A stretch of 64,000 nt of DNA from Pseudomonas japonica (lineage in GTDB: Bacteria > Pseudomonadota > Gammaproteobacteria > Pseudomonadales > Pseudomonadaceae): contig NZ_JAAMQU010000004.1 in the NCBI RefSeq assembly GCF_013522925.1, positions 1 through 64,000 of the forward strand, read 5' to 3'. A program made the position numbers and the translations under genes. Under the pieces are notes generated by a model that saw only the letters and a program-made list of their open reading frames with translations, did no database searches and was not told the DNA's origin. Below are positions 1 to 7,563 of this stretch, piece after piece; positions within the stretch are counted from its first letter, which is position 1, and every line of letters begins with the position of its first letter.

Positions 1-119
1 GCGCCGGCCTGGCCACCACCTTCAGCAACGGCGCCGAGCTGTCGGTGAACTACGACGCCCAGACCCGCAGCGACTACACCGACCAAACCGCCTCGGTGAA
101 ATTCAGGCTGCCGTTCTAG
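1..119 (+). CDS. Autotransporter, C-terminal end only (cut by window start)
   Basis: This is the last 39 codons of an outer-membrane autotransporter; the rest lies before the window. The frame begins at base 3 and stops with TAG at 117-119. The encoded tail has alternating polar and apolar residues and ends in KFRLPF, with the terminal phenylalanine typical of outer-membrane beta-barrels. It aligns without gaps to bases 3066-3184, the end of the next gene, with about six differences, so the two genes are recent tandem paralogues or share a converted 3' end. The role is inferred from that paralogue. Confidence 0.85.
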   Translation, partial: AGLATTFSNGAELSVNYDAQTRSDYTDQTASVKFRLPF

Positions 120-188
120 GGCGTAGCCTTGGTCACACCTGTGGGACCCGGCGTAGCCGGGGAATGGACCAAAGCAGGCTCAAAGTCC

Positions 189-204
189 GGGGGCTCTCGC
201 CCCC
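189..204. repeat. Short GC-rich hairpin, REP-like, between tandem autotransporter genes
   Basis: GGGGGC at 189-194 pairs with GCCCCC at 199-204 around a TCTC loop, and CTCCTAC follows. A similar GGGGGC...GCCCCCCTCCTAC arrangement follows the third autotransporter at 15391-15423. This fits the half-REP palindromes common in Pseudomonas intergenic DNA. No T-tract follows, so a terminator role is uncertain. Confidence 0.45.
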
Positions 205-250
205 TCCTACATTCGCAACCGCCCCTCCACAACAATAGGGTGCACCTTTT

Positions 251-3184
251 ATGGACAACCGCAGCCCTCACCTCTCTGGCCTCGGCGGCCACCCTTATCA
301 TCGGCTGCAGGCCGCGCTGTTGCTAGCCCTCGCCGGGCCGCTGGGCCTGGCCGAAGCGGCTGACAGCTGTACCACGGCAATCACCACCGTGAGCAGCGCT
401 ATCACAGTGGCGTGCAGCTTGAGTCAGGGGCAAAGCCTCACGGTTACCAACAGTGGCGCCATCGAGGTGCCCTCCGGCGCCGCCGTCACCCTTACCGGCT
501 ACAACCACACCCTGGCCAACAGCGGTACCCTCAGCGGCGACTACGGTGTGCGCATCACCGCACAAGATACCGCCCTCGACAGTTTCGCGAACACCAGAAC
601 CGGCCTTATCAAGGGCGCCGTCGAAGGGGTTTCCATCAGCCACGCGGGCCTGGGCGCCCTTACCAATGCAGGCCAGATCACTGGCAACGTTGCCATGACG
701 CTCTCGGACGTCGGCCTTACCCGTTTTGACAACAGTGGCCGCATCGATGGCAGCGAGGACGGCCTGGTGATCGAGCGCAGCATTATCCGCGAGGATTTCC
801 GTAACAGCGGCGCCATCACCGCCTTCAGCCGCGGCCTTACCCTGACCAACGACACTCTACTCGGCAACTTCGTGAACACAGGCCGCCTCGCCTATACGGC
901 ACTTACCGGTACCCACGTGTATGGGCAGTTCATAAACGAAGGTTCGATCGCCTCGGGCTTCACGTCCCTGGGCATCGGTGACAGCACGATCGAAGGCGGT
1001 TTGATCAATCGTGGCGTGCTCTACGGAGGCAGCTTCGTCGGCATCAGTAGCAGTGTGCTGGGCAGCCTGGTCAATGAAGGCACGATCACGGCCGGCACCG
1101 GCGAATTCGACGTGACCGACACGCTGATCAAGGGCGACCTGATCAACACGGGCGTCATGCGCTCGCTGTATGGAGGGTTACCAGCGCTGCACATGTACGG
1201 CGGCGCGATCCTCGGCGACGTGATCAACAGCGGCCGCATCGACGGCGACTACCACGGCACCGGCATCGAGCTGGACCGCGGCGCCAGCGTGTTCGGCGAT
1301 TTCATCAACACCGGGCTCATCCTCGGTGCCGACGGAGCCATACTGACCCGCGCGCAGCTGGCGGGCGACTTCATCAACCGCGGCACCATTCGCTACAACA
1401 GTTATGACGACGGCTACTTGGGCAGCGCGCTGCGCCTTACCGACAGCACTGTGCGTGGCAGCGTGACCAACAATGGTTTGATGAGCGGGCGCGGCGCGGG
1501 GATCACGCTGACCAACAGCAGCCTGGGCGGCCTGGTAAACACCGGGACCCTGGCCGGCGGGCAGTACGCGCTTTACGTGGACGGCACGAGCACCCTGCCC
1601 ACCCTGGCCATCGGCGGCAACGGTACGGCGCGGTTCAAAGGGGCGGTGTACGCGCCCAATACCAAGGCCTACCTCTACAGCAACGCGCGCTACAACCTGG
1701 CGCCGGGTGATCGCTGGACCGTCGATAGTTTCACCAACCGTGGGCAGCTGGTGCTCACCGCGCCTGTGGCTGCAGCCAAGCCCGCCCGCTTTACCGGCGA
1801 CTACATTCAGCGCGACGGCGCGGTACTGCGCACCGAAGTCACCGACGCCACCCATTACGGCCAGTTGGTGGTCAGCGGCACCGCCACCCTGCCCAGCCAG
1901 GCGCGCATCGACGTGGACGTGGCCAGCGCCAATCAGCCGTTCACCGTGAGCCGTTTGCAGGATGTGATCAAGGCCGGCACGCTCAAGTCCAACGGCACCT
2001 TTGCCGTCACCAGCAACTCGGCGCTGTTCAACTTCGGCGCGGTGAAGGACGCCAACACCGTGGACCTGACCTTGGTCGCCAAAACCTCCAGCGGTGTTGG
2101 AGTCGCCGCCAGTGAAGCGGGTTTGACCGGTGCCGGCGGCGCCGCCCGGGTGCTGGACCAGCAACTGGCTTTGGGCAGTGCCAGCGCACTTACCCCCTAC
2201 TTCGTGAGCGCCACCAGCAACGCCGAGGTCGCCAGCCGCCTGGCGCAAACCCTGCCGCAGACCAACGCCTCCTTGCGTGCCAGCCAGGGCGCGCTGTCGG
2301 CCATCGGCCTGGCGGTGCAGGAGCGCATGGGCATCGCCAACGGCCTGCTCTCGGCGGACGGCCTGAACAACGCACCCGGCCTGTGGAGCAAGCCCTTCAG
2401 CTACGCCAGCGGGCGCACCGGTGGCAGCAGCGGTTCGGTGATCGGCATGGACACCCGGCTCTCTTCCACTTCCCGCGCCGGCCTGGCCTTTGCCTACGCC
2501 AACGCCGAAACCACCAACGTGCAAGGCGCGGCCCAGAGCAGCCAGCTGGATTTGTGGCAGTTCCTCGGCTACCGCAGCTATGCACTGGATCGCACCACCG
2601 AGCTGATGCTCTACGCCGGTGCCGGCAACAACAGCGTGCAGGGTGAGCGCACCCTCGCCTTGAGTGGCGTGAGCGGCACGGCCAAGGGCGACTACGACAG
2701 CGTGATCGCCACCGTCGGCGCCAGCCTGGGCCGCACCTTGCAGCTGAGCGACACTACCCAACTGCTGCCCGCGCTACGCCTGGACTTCAACCATATCCGC
2801 GACGAGGCCTACCGCGAGCATGGGTCCAGCGGCCTGGCGCCGCTGCTGCTCAACGTGGAAGAGCGCCACAGCAACCAGCTGATCGCCGGCCTCGACGGCA
2901 CCCTGGCCCATGCCTTCACCCCACGCACCGCGCTGAAGCTGAACCTGGGTGTGGGCTACGACCTGATCAACGACGACGGCGCGGTAAAAGCCGCCTTCGC
3001 AGGGGCACCGGACCAGACCTTCACCACCCCCGGCGAAAAAGCCAGCCCGTGGCTGTGGCGCAGCGGCGCGGGCCTGGCCACCACCTTCAGCAATGGCGCC
3101 GAGCTGTCGGTGAACTACGACGCGCAAACCCGCAGCGACTACACCGACCAAACCGCCTCGGTGAAATTCAGGCTGCCGTTCTGA
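251..3184 (+). CDS. Autotransporter outer-membrane protein, beta-helical passenger
   Basis: This 977-residue type V secretion protein is expected to carry its passenger to the cell surface through its own barrel. A signal peptide (residues 1-36) has Arg/His residues, a leucine-rich core and an AEA cleavage site. Residues 40-480 hold imperfect units of about 20 residues of the pattern N-x-G-x-I/L spaced by G-x-L/V-x-x-S, as in a right-handed beta-helix. A more conserved stalk follows (about 480-690). The barrel covers about 705-977, starts near GLWSKPF and ends in KFRLPF. The gene lies directly after a near-identical paralogous 3' end and shares its architecture with the gene at 11646-15359. 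The ligand is unknown; adhesion is only a family-level guess. Confidence 0.9.
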   Translation: MDNRSPHLSGLGGHPYHRLQAALLLALAGPLGLAEAADSCTTAITTVSSAITVACSLSQGQSLTVTNSGAIEVPSGAAVTLTGYNHTLANSGTLSGDYGVRITAQDTALDSFANTRTGLIKGAVEGVSISHAGLGALTNAGQITGNVAMTLSDVGLTRFDNSGRIDGSEDGLVIERSIIREDFRNSGAITAFSRGLTLTNDTLLGNFVNTGRLAYTALTGTHVYGQFINEGSIASGFTSLGIGDSTIEGGLINRGVLYGGSFVGISSSVLGSLVNEGTITAGTGEFDVTDTLIKGDLINTGVMRSLYGGLPALHMYGGAILGDVINSGRIDGDYHGTGIELDRGASVFGDFINTGLILGADGAILTRAQLAGDFINRGTIRYNSYDDGYLGSALRLTDSTVRGSVTNNGLMSGRGAGITLTNSSLGGLVNTGTLAGGQYALYVDGTSTLPTLAIGGNGTARFKGAVYAPNTKAYLYSNARYNLAPGDRWTVDSFTNRGQLVLTAPVAAAKPARFTGDYIQRDGAVLRTEVTDATHYGQLVVSGTATLPSQARIDVDVASANQPFTVSRLQDVIKAGTLKSNGTFAVTSNSALFNFGAVKDANTVDLTLVAKTSSGVGVAASEAGLTGAGGAARVLDQQLALGSASALTPYFVSATSNAEVASRLAQTLPQTNASLRASQGALSAIGLAVQERMGIANGLLSADGLNNAPGLWSKPFSYASGRTGGSSGSVIGMDTRLSSTSRAGLAFAYANAETTNVQGAAQSSQLDLWQFLGYRSYALDRTTELMLYAGAGNNSVQGERTLALSGVSGTAKGDYDSVIATVGASLGRTLQLSDTTQLLPALRLDFNHIRDEAYREHGSSGLAPLLLNVEERHSNQLIAGLDGTLAHAFTPRTALKLNLGVGYDLINDDGAVKAAFAGAPDQTFTTPGEKASPWLWRSGAGLATTFSNGAELSVNYDAQTRSDYTDQTASVKFRLPF

Positions 3185-3245
3185 GGGAGGGGCCCGCCCG
3201 CAAAATCCCTTAAACTCCGCTTGAACACCCCAGGCGGAGAACCCG

Positions 3246-4619
3246 GTGAACATCAGCGATTCGAGTTTCGAAGAACTCCTCAATGCCCTTCACGACGGGG
3301 TGTACATCACTGACGGTGAAGGCATCACGCTAAAGGTGAACCGCGCCTATGAACGCCTCACCGGGCTGGATGGCGAAGCGCTGCTGGGCCGGCCGATGCA
3401 GGCGCTGGTCAAGGAAGGGGTGATTTCACAGTCCGCTTCGCTGCGGGTGTTGCAGGATGGTCAGCCCGTATCGGTGATGCAGAGCCTCAGCCAAGGCAAG
3501 CAACTGCTGGTGAGTGCTACGCCGATCTTCGATGACATGCGGCGCATCCGCTACGTGGTGAGCACGGTGCGGGACATGACCGAGCTGCTGCGCATGAAGC
3601 ACGAGCGCGACGAACTCGCTCAATTCAAGCAGCTGCGCAACAGCACTGCCCGGCTGCATGCCGGCCAGCGGGATAACCTGCTGCAATCGCCGATGGTGGC
3701 CCATCAAGAGGTGTCGGGTCAGGTGTTCGCCCTCGCCCGGCAAGTAGCTGCCAGTTCGGTGAAAGTACTGCTACAAGGCGAAACCGGGGTGGGTAAAACC
3801 TTGGTCGCTCAGTTCATTCACAACGCCAGCCCCCGGGCGAAAGAACCCTTCCTGGCGCTCAACTGCGGCGCCCTGCCGGAGAATCTGATCGAGGCAGAGC
3901 TGTTCGGCTATGCCCCCGGGGCCTTTACCGGGGCCGGCCCCAAGGGCAAGCGAGGCCTGTTGGAACTGGCCCACCATGGCACCTTGTTCCTTGATGAAAT
4001 CGGCGACCTGCCGCTGCCGGTGCAGGTAAAGCTGCTCAAGGTCATCGAGGAAAACCGCTTTATCCCGGTGGGCGGGCTGGAGCTCAAGGAGGTGGACGTA
4101 CGCATCATCAGCGCCACCCATCACGACCTGAAAAGCCAGGTGGCCGCGGGCAAGTTCCGCGCAGACCTTTTCTACCGGCTCAACGTGGTGCCCATCAGCA
4201 TCCCCGCGCTGCGCGAGCGAAGGGAAGACATCCCTCCATTGCTGGAGTACTACCTGGCTAGCTTCAACGGCCGCTACGAGCGCGAGGTGCAGCTGAGCCT
4301 CGAGGCCCTCGACCTACTGTGCGACTACACCTGGCCCGGGAACATTCGCGAGCTGATCAATATCGTGGAGCGGCTGGTAGTGACCAACCACACGGGTACC
4401 ATAAACGCCCTGGACCTGCCCGAAGAGATTCTCAAGCTGGCACCTTCGCCCGCCGAAAACAGCCGCCTGCCGCTGCGCAAGGTGCTGGAGAACGCCGAAC
4501 GCGCGGCCATCCGCGCAGCGCTGCAGGCACACAAAACCACCCGCCTTGCCGCCAAGGCGCTAGGGGTAAGCCAGGCCACTGTGGTGCAGAAAATGAAACG
4601 CTGGGAACGCTCCGATTAG
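3246..4619 (+). CDS. Sigma-54-dependent transcriptional activator, PAS-AAA+-Fis
   Basis: This 457-residue enhancer-binding protein should open sigma-54 promoters. It starts with GTG behind GGAG. An N-terminal PAS domain (about 8-120) replaces a receiver domain, so control is probably by a small molecule rather than a phosphorelay. The AAA+ domain (about 145-375) has Walker A GETGVGKT (about 179), the sigma-54 contact loop GAFTGA (about 224) and Walker B LFLDEIGDLP. A Fis-type helix-turn-helix closes the protein (AAKALGVSQATV, about 437-448). The next gene on the same strand has a -24/-12 promoter at 4726-4741, so the likely target is the alcohol dehydrogenase/permease pair. The inducer is not evident. 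Confidence 0.92.
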   Translation: MNISDSSFEELLNALHDGVYITDGEGITLKVNRAYERLTGLDGEALLGRPMQALVKEGVISQSASLRVLQDGQPVSVMQSLSQGKQLLVSATPIFDDMRRIRYVVSTVRDMTELLRMKHERDELAQFKQLRNSTARLHAGQRDNLLQSPMVAHQEVSGQVFALARQVAASSVKVLLQGETGVGKTLVAQFIHNASPRAKEPFLALNCGALPENLIEAELFGYAPGAFTGAGPKGKRGLLELAHHGTLFLDEIGDLPLPVQVKLLKVIEENRFIPVGGLELKEVDVRIISATHHDLKSQVAAGKFRADLFYRLNVVPISIPALRERREDIPPLLEYYLASFNGRYEREVQLSLEALDLLCDYTWPGNIRELINIVERLVVTNHTGTINALDLPEEILKLAPSPAENSRLPLRKVLENAERAAIRAALQAHKTTRLAAKALGVSQATVVQKMKRWERSD

Positions 4620-4648
4620 GATTTCAATCAACGCCGCTGATTTTGATT

Positions 4649-4661
4649 CGATTGCCAATCG
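4649..4661. promoter_or_regulatory. Inverted repeat, possible activator (UAS) site
   Basis: CGATTG-C-CAATCG is a perfect 6-bp dyad 64 bp upstream of the GG of the -24/-12 promoter at 4726-4741. Sigma-54 activators bind dyads at roughly this distance upstream, so it is a candidate site for the activator encoded at 3246-4619. The assignment rests on position and symmetry alone. Confidence 0.4.
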
Positions 4662-4725
4662 CTGCGGCCCCCTCTGCCGCTCGGCAAAACCCTTCAACCG
4701 CTCTAGCCCAAGGCCTGCGCAGGGT

Positions 4726-4741
4726 TGGCACAGCTTTAGCT
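4726..4741 (+). promoter_or_regulatory. Sigma-54 (-24/-12) promoter
   Basis: TGGCACAGCTTTAGCT matches the consensus TGGCAC-N5-TTGCW. The GG at 4727-4728 and GC at 4739-4740 are separated by the required 10 bases, and one base of the -12 element departs from consensus (TAGCT for TTGCT). Transcription would start near 4752, about 37 bases before the dehydrogenase ATG. The upstream neighbour encodes a GAFTGA-bearing sigma-54 activator. Confidence 0.8.
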
Positions 4742-4788
4742 ACGTCCATCAGGCACGCTCCCCACAACAACGCCTACAGGACGAGCCG

Positions 4789-5937
4789 ATGAGCCTCTCT
4801 GCCTTCAAGATCGCCAATACTCTGATTACCGGTGCCGCTGCGCTGGAACAGCTGCCGGCCGAACTCACCCGCCTGAACGTACGCAACCCGTTGATCGTCA
4901 CCGATGCCATTCTGGTGAGCTCGGGCACCGTGGCGCTGGCCCAGGCGCAACTGGGTGGGCGCGAGCATGGCCTGTTCGATCAGGTCAAGCCCGAACCGGA
5001 ACTCTCCATCGTCGAGGACTGCACCCGCGCCTACCGCGAGGGGGGCCATGACGCGCTGATCGCCGTGGGCGGTGGCAGTGCCATCGACATCGCCAAGGGC
5101 GTTGCCGCCTTTGCTCACCATGACGGCCCCCTGACCGAGCTGTTCGGGGTAAACCTGGTGAAACGCAAGGGCCCGCCCCTGATCGCCATTCCCACCACGG
5201 CCGGGACGGGCTCGGAAGTGACCAATGTGGCGATATTCTCGGACAAACAGGCCCAGCTGAAAAAAGGCATCGTCAGCGATTACCTGCTGCCGGACGTGGC
5301 CCTGGTAAGCCCGGTCATGACCCTCACCTGCCCCCGCAGCGTGACCGCCGCCAGTGGCGTGGATGCCTTGGTGCATGCGGTGGAATCCTACATATCGGTG
5401 AACGCCTCGCCGATTACCGATGCAATTGCCTTGGGTGCGATCAAGCTGATCGCCCGCGCATTGCCCAAGGCCTACGCCAACCCTTCCAACCTCAGCGCCC
5501 GCGAGGACATGGCCACCGCTAGCCTGATGGCCGGCATGGCATTCGGCAACGCCGGCGTGGGCGCGGTGCATGCGCTGGCCTACCCGCTGGGCGGGCGCTT
5601 CAACATCGCCCACGGCGTGAGCAACGCCCTGTTGCTGCCCTACGTGATGGCCTGGAACAAAATGGCCTGCCTGGAGCGCTTCCGCGACATCGCCGAGGCC
5701 ATGGGCCTGCGCGTGGCCCACCTGAGTGACCGGGACGCCGCCGACCTGGCCGTGCAGGCCATGAGCGATTTGTGTGCCGCCGTGGACATCCCTACCGGCC
5801 TGCGCAGCTTCAACGTGCCGGAAGACGCGATCCCGGCCATGGCCGAGGAAGCCAGCAAGATTGACCGGTTGATGCGCAACAACCCGCGCAAACTTACCGC
5901 CAGTGATATCGAGAAAATTTACCGCAGCGCGTATTGA
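4789..5937 (+). CDS. Iron-containing alcohol dehydrogenase
   Basis: This 382-residue protein is a group III (Fe-ADH) NAD(P)-dependent dehydrogenase, expected to interconvert an alcohol and its aldehyde or ketone in the cytoplasm. The nucleotide-binding motif GGGSAIDIAKG lies near residue 95, followed by TTAGTGSE (about 139). Candidate metal ligands are the Asp and His of GVDALVHAVESY (about 191-202) and the His residues of GAVHALAYPLGG (about 262) and NIAHGVSNA (about 276). Length is normal for the family. It is the first gene after the sigma-54 promoter and is followed 74 bases later by a permease, suggesting import and oxidation of one substrate. The substrate cannot be read from the sequence. 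Confidence 0.92.
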   Translation: MSLSAFKIANTLITGAAALEQLPAELTRLNVRNPLIVTDAILVSSGTVALAQAQLGGREHGLFDQVKPEPELSIVEDCTRAYREGGHDALIAVGGGSAIDIAKGVAAFAHHDGPLTELFGVNLVKRKGPPLIAIPTTAGTGSEVTNVAIFSDKQAQLKKGIVSDYLLPDVALVSPVMTLTCPRSVTAASGVDALVHAVESYISVNASPITDAIALGAIKLIARALPKAYANPSNLSAREDMATASLMAGMAFGNAGVGAVHALAYPLGGRFNIAHGVSNALLLPYVMAWNKMACLERFRDIAEAMGLRVAHLSDRDAADLAVQAMSDLCAAVDIPTGLRSFNVPEDAIPAMAEEASKIDRLMRNNPRKLTASDIEKIYRSAY

Positions 5938-6011
5938 TCGCAGCGCCGCAGGCTCTCGCCCGGGTTTACCCGGGCCTCACCCTTATAAAACCAATAATTC
6001 AGGTGCCCACC

Positions 6012-7451
6012 ATGTCCGATACACCGCTTGCGGGTCGTGAAAGCCCTTACATCCCCCTGGGACCGTTCAAGGTCCGGTTGCCGTTCCTCCACTACAAGCT
6101 CGAGATGCCCGACTACCTGCAGGGCCTGCTGATGTGTGCGGTAGACCTTGCGGCTATCCCGCTGATGACCGAGCTGCTGGGCATGCCATTCGAGGTGGCC
6201 CTGGCGGTGGTGATGCTCAATGGTTTGCTGTACCTGACGCATCACCTGCTGGGTGACCCCACCGTGCCAGGCTGGATCACCCCGGCGGTGCCGCTGCTGA
6301 TGACCTACTGTGCGCAGTTCCCCATGGGCCCGGAACGGGTGCACGCCTTGATTGCCTTCCAGTTGATGCTGGGGGTGTTTTCCATTGCGCTCGGGGCCAC
6401 TGGCATGGCGCGCAAGGTGGTGGAATACGTGCCGCCGGCAATCAAATCGGGGATTATCGTGGGCGCCGGCCTCAGCGCCGTGATCGCCGTGTTCCAGGTG
6501 GGCGGCAAGTTCAACGTGTTGCCCATGACCATCTCGATCGCAGTGGGCATCGCCTTCTATTTGATCTTCTCCACGCACTTTAATGCGCTCAAGCAGCGCA
6601 ACCGCTTCTGGTGGAACTTCGCCAAGCTCGGCATCCTGCCGATCATCCTGCTGGCGGTGGTGATCGCGCCGTTGTTCGGCGAAGCGCCGTGGCCGACGAT
6701 CCAGTGGGGCATCAGCCAACCTGACTTCGCCGGCCTGTGGCACGGCTACACGGTGTTCGGCCTGGGCATGCCACTGCTGTCGATGTTCATTTCCGCCGTG
6801 CCCACCATGCTGGCGGTGTACATCATCGTGTTCGGCGACGTGCTGAGCGCCAAGGCCTTGCTCGACGAGGCCGAGACAGTGCGCACCGACGAGGCCGTGG
6901 ACTACAACCCCGACCGCGCGCACCTGATCTTCGGCGCGCGCAACGCCTTCATGAGCATCTTCGGCCCGGACGTGGCCATGTGCGGGCCCAAATGGGCCGC
7001 CATGCTGGTGGTGGTGATCGAGCGATTCAAGGGCGGGCCCAAGGCGATGAAATCCATCATCGGCGGCGTTGGGTCTTTCCGCTGGGGCACCAACACGGGC
7101 CTGTTGCTATTGCCGGTAGTAACCCTGGTGCAACCCATTCTGGGCGTGGCGCTGTCGCTGACCTTGCTGATCCAGGGCTACGTAAGCGTGCGCCTGGGCA
7201 TCCTCGAAGCGCGCAGCCAGCGCGACCTGGGAATCGCCGGCGTCATCGGCGCGGTGTTGGCGATCAAGGGTGCCAGCTGGGCCTTCGCCATCGGCGTGGT
7301 GCTGTGCTTGCTGATCTACGGCAAGGACTTCTTCAAGGGTGAGGTAGACGGCACTTTCACCAAAGACGTGAAACCTCAGCCCGAGCCCGCCGTACCGATG
7401 CCCGCTGCGCCCAGGCACGCCCGCGCCTCCGAGCAGGCATTGGCCGACTGA
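6012..7451 (+). CDS. NCS2-like (solute carrier 23 type) permease
   Basis: This 479-residue inner-membrane protein has at least ten hydrophobic segments between residues 30 and 440 and a hydrophilic, proline-rich tail. I start it at ATG 6012 (MSDTPLAG) because the residues upstream in frame do not resemble a membrane-protein start. The overall pattern, including a conserved stretch around FGPDVAMCGPKWA (about 318-330), fits the nucleobase/ascorbate NCS2 superfamily. It is probably co-transcribed with the dehydrogenase from the sigma-54 promoter and would bring in that enzyme's substrate. The family call is moderate and the substrate is unknown. Confidence 0.75.
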   Translation: MSDTPLAGRESPYIPLGPFKVRLPFLHYKLEMPDYLQGLLMCAVDLAAIPLMTELLGMPFEVALAVVMLNGLLYLTHHLLGDPTVPGWITPAVPLLMTYCAQFPMGPERVHALIAFQLMLGVFSIALGATGMARKVVEYVPPAIKSGIIVGAGLSAVIAVFQVGGKFNVLPMTISIAVGIAFYLIFSTHFNALKQRNRFWWNFAKLGILPIILLAVVIAPLFGEAPWPTIQWGISQPDFAGLWHGYTVFGLGMPLLSMFISAVPTMLAVYIIVFGDVLSAKALLDEAETVRTDEAVDYNPDRAHLIFGARNAFMSIFGPDVAMCGPKWAAMLVVVIERFKGGPKAMKSIIGGVGSFRWGTNTGLLLLPVVTLVQPILGVALSLTLLIQGYVSVRLGILEARSQRDLGIAGVIGAVLAIKGASWAFAIGVVLCLLIYGKDFFKGEVDGTFTKDVKPQPEPAVPMPAAPRHARASEQALAD

Positions 7452-7462
7452 TGCCTGGCAAA

Positions 7463-7488
7463 CCCTTGCCGGCGCAGGTCGGCAAGGG
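7463..7488 (+). terminator. Strong hairpin after the permease gene
   Basis: CCCTTGCCG (7463-7471) pairs perfectly with CGGCAAGGG (7480-7488) around an 8-base loop, 11 bases past the permease stop. No run of T follows, so this may be a transcript-stabilising or weakly terminating hairpin rather than a full intrinsic terminator. Confidence 0.5.
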
Positions 7489-7563
7489 ATCGTAACGGCC
7501 GCGCTACGCAGTTACCGCCGGTGGGCTATGCTGCTGCGACCACTGACCGGAGCGAGCGCTGTC

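Noticed and set aside
1178..2761. Long open frame (527 codons) on the minus strand inside the autotransporter gene
   Set aside because: It is antisense to a clear gene, rich in Ala/Gly/Gln/His as expected from the complement of GC-rich codons, and has no domain.
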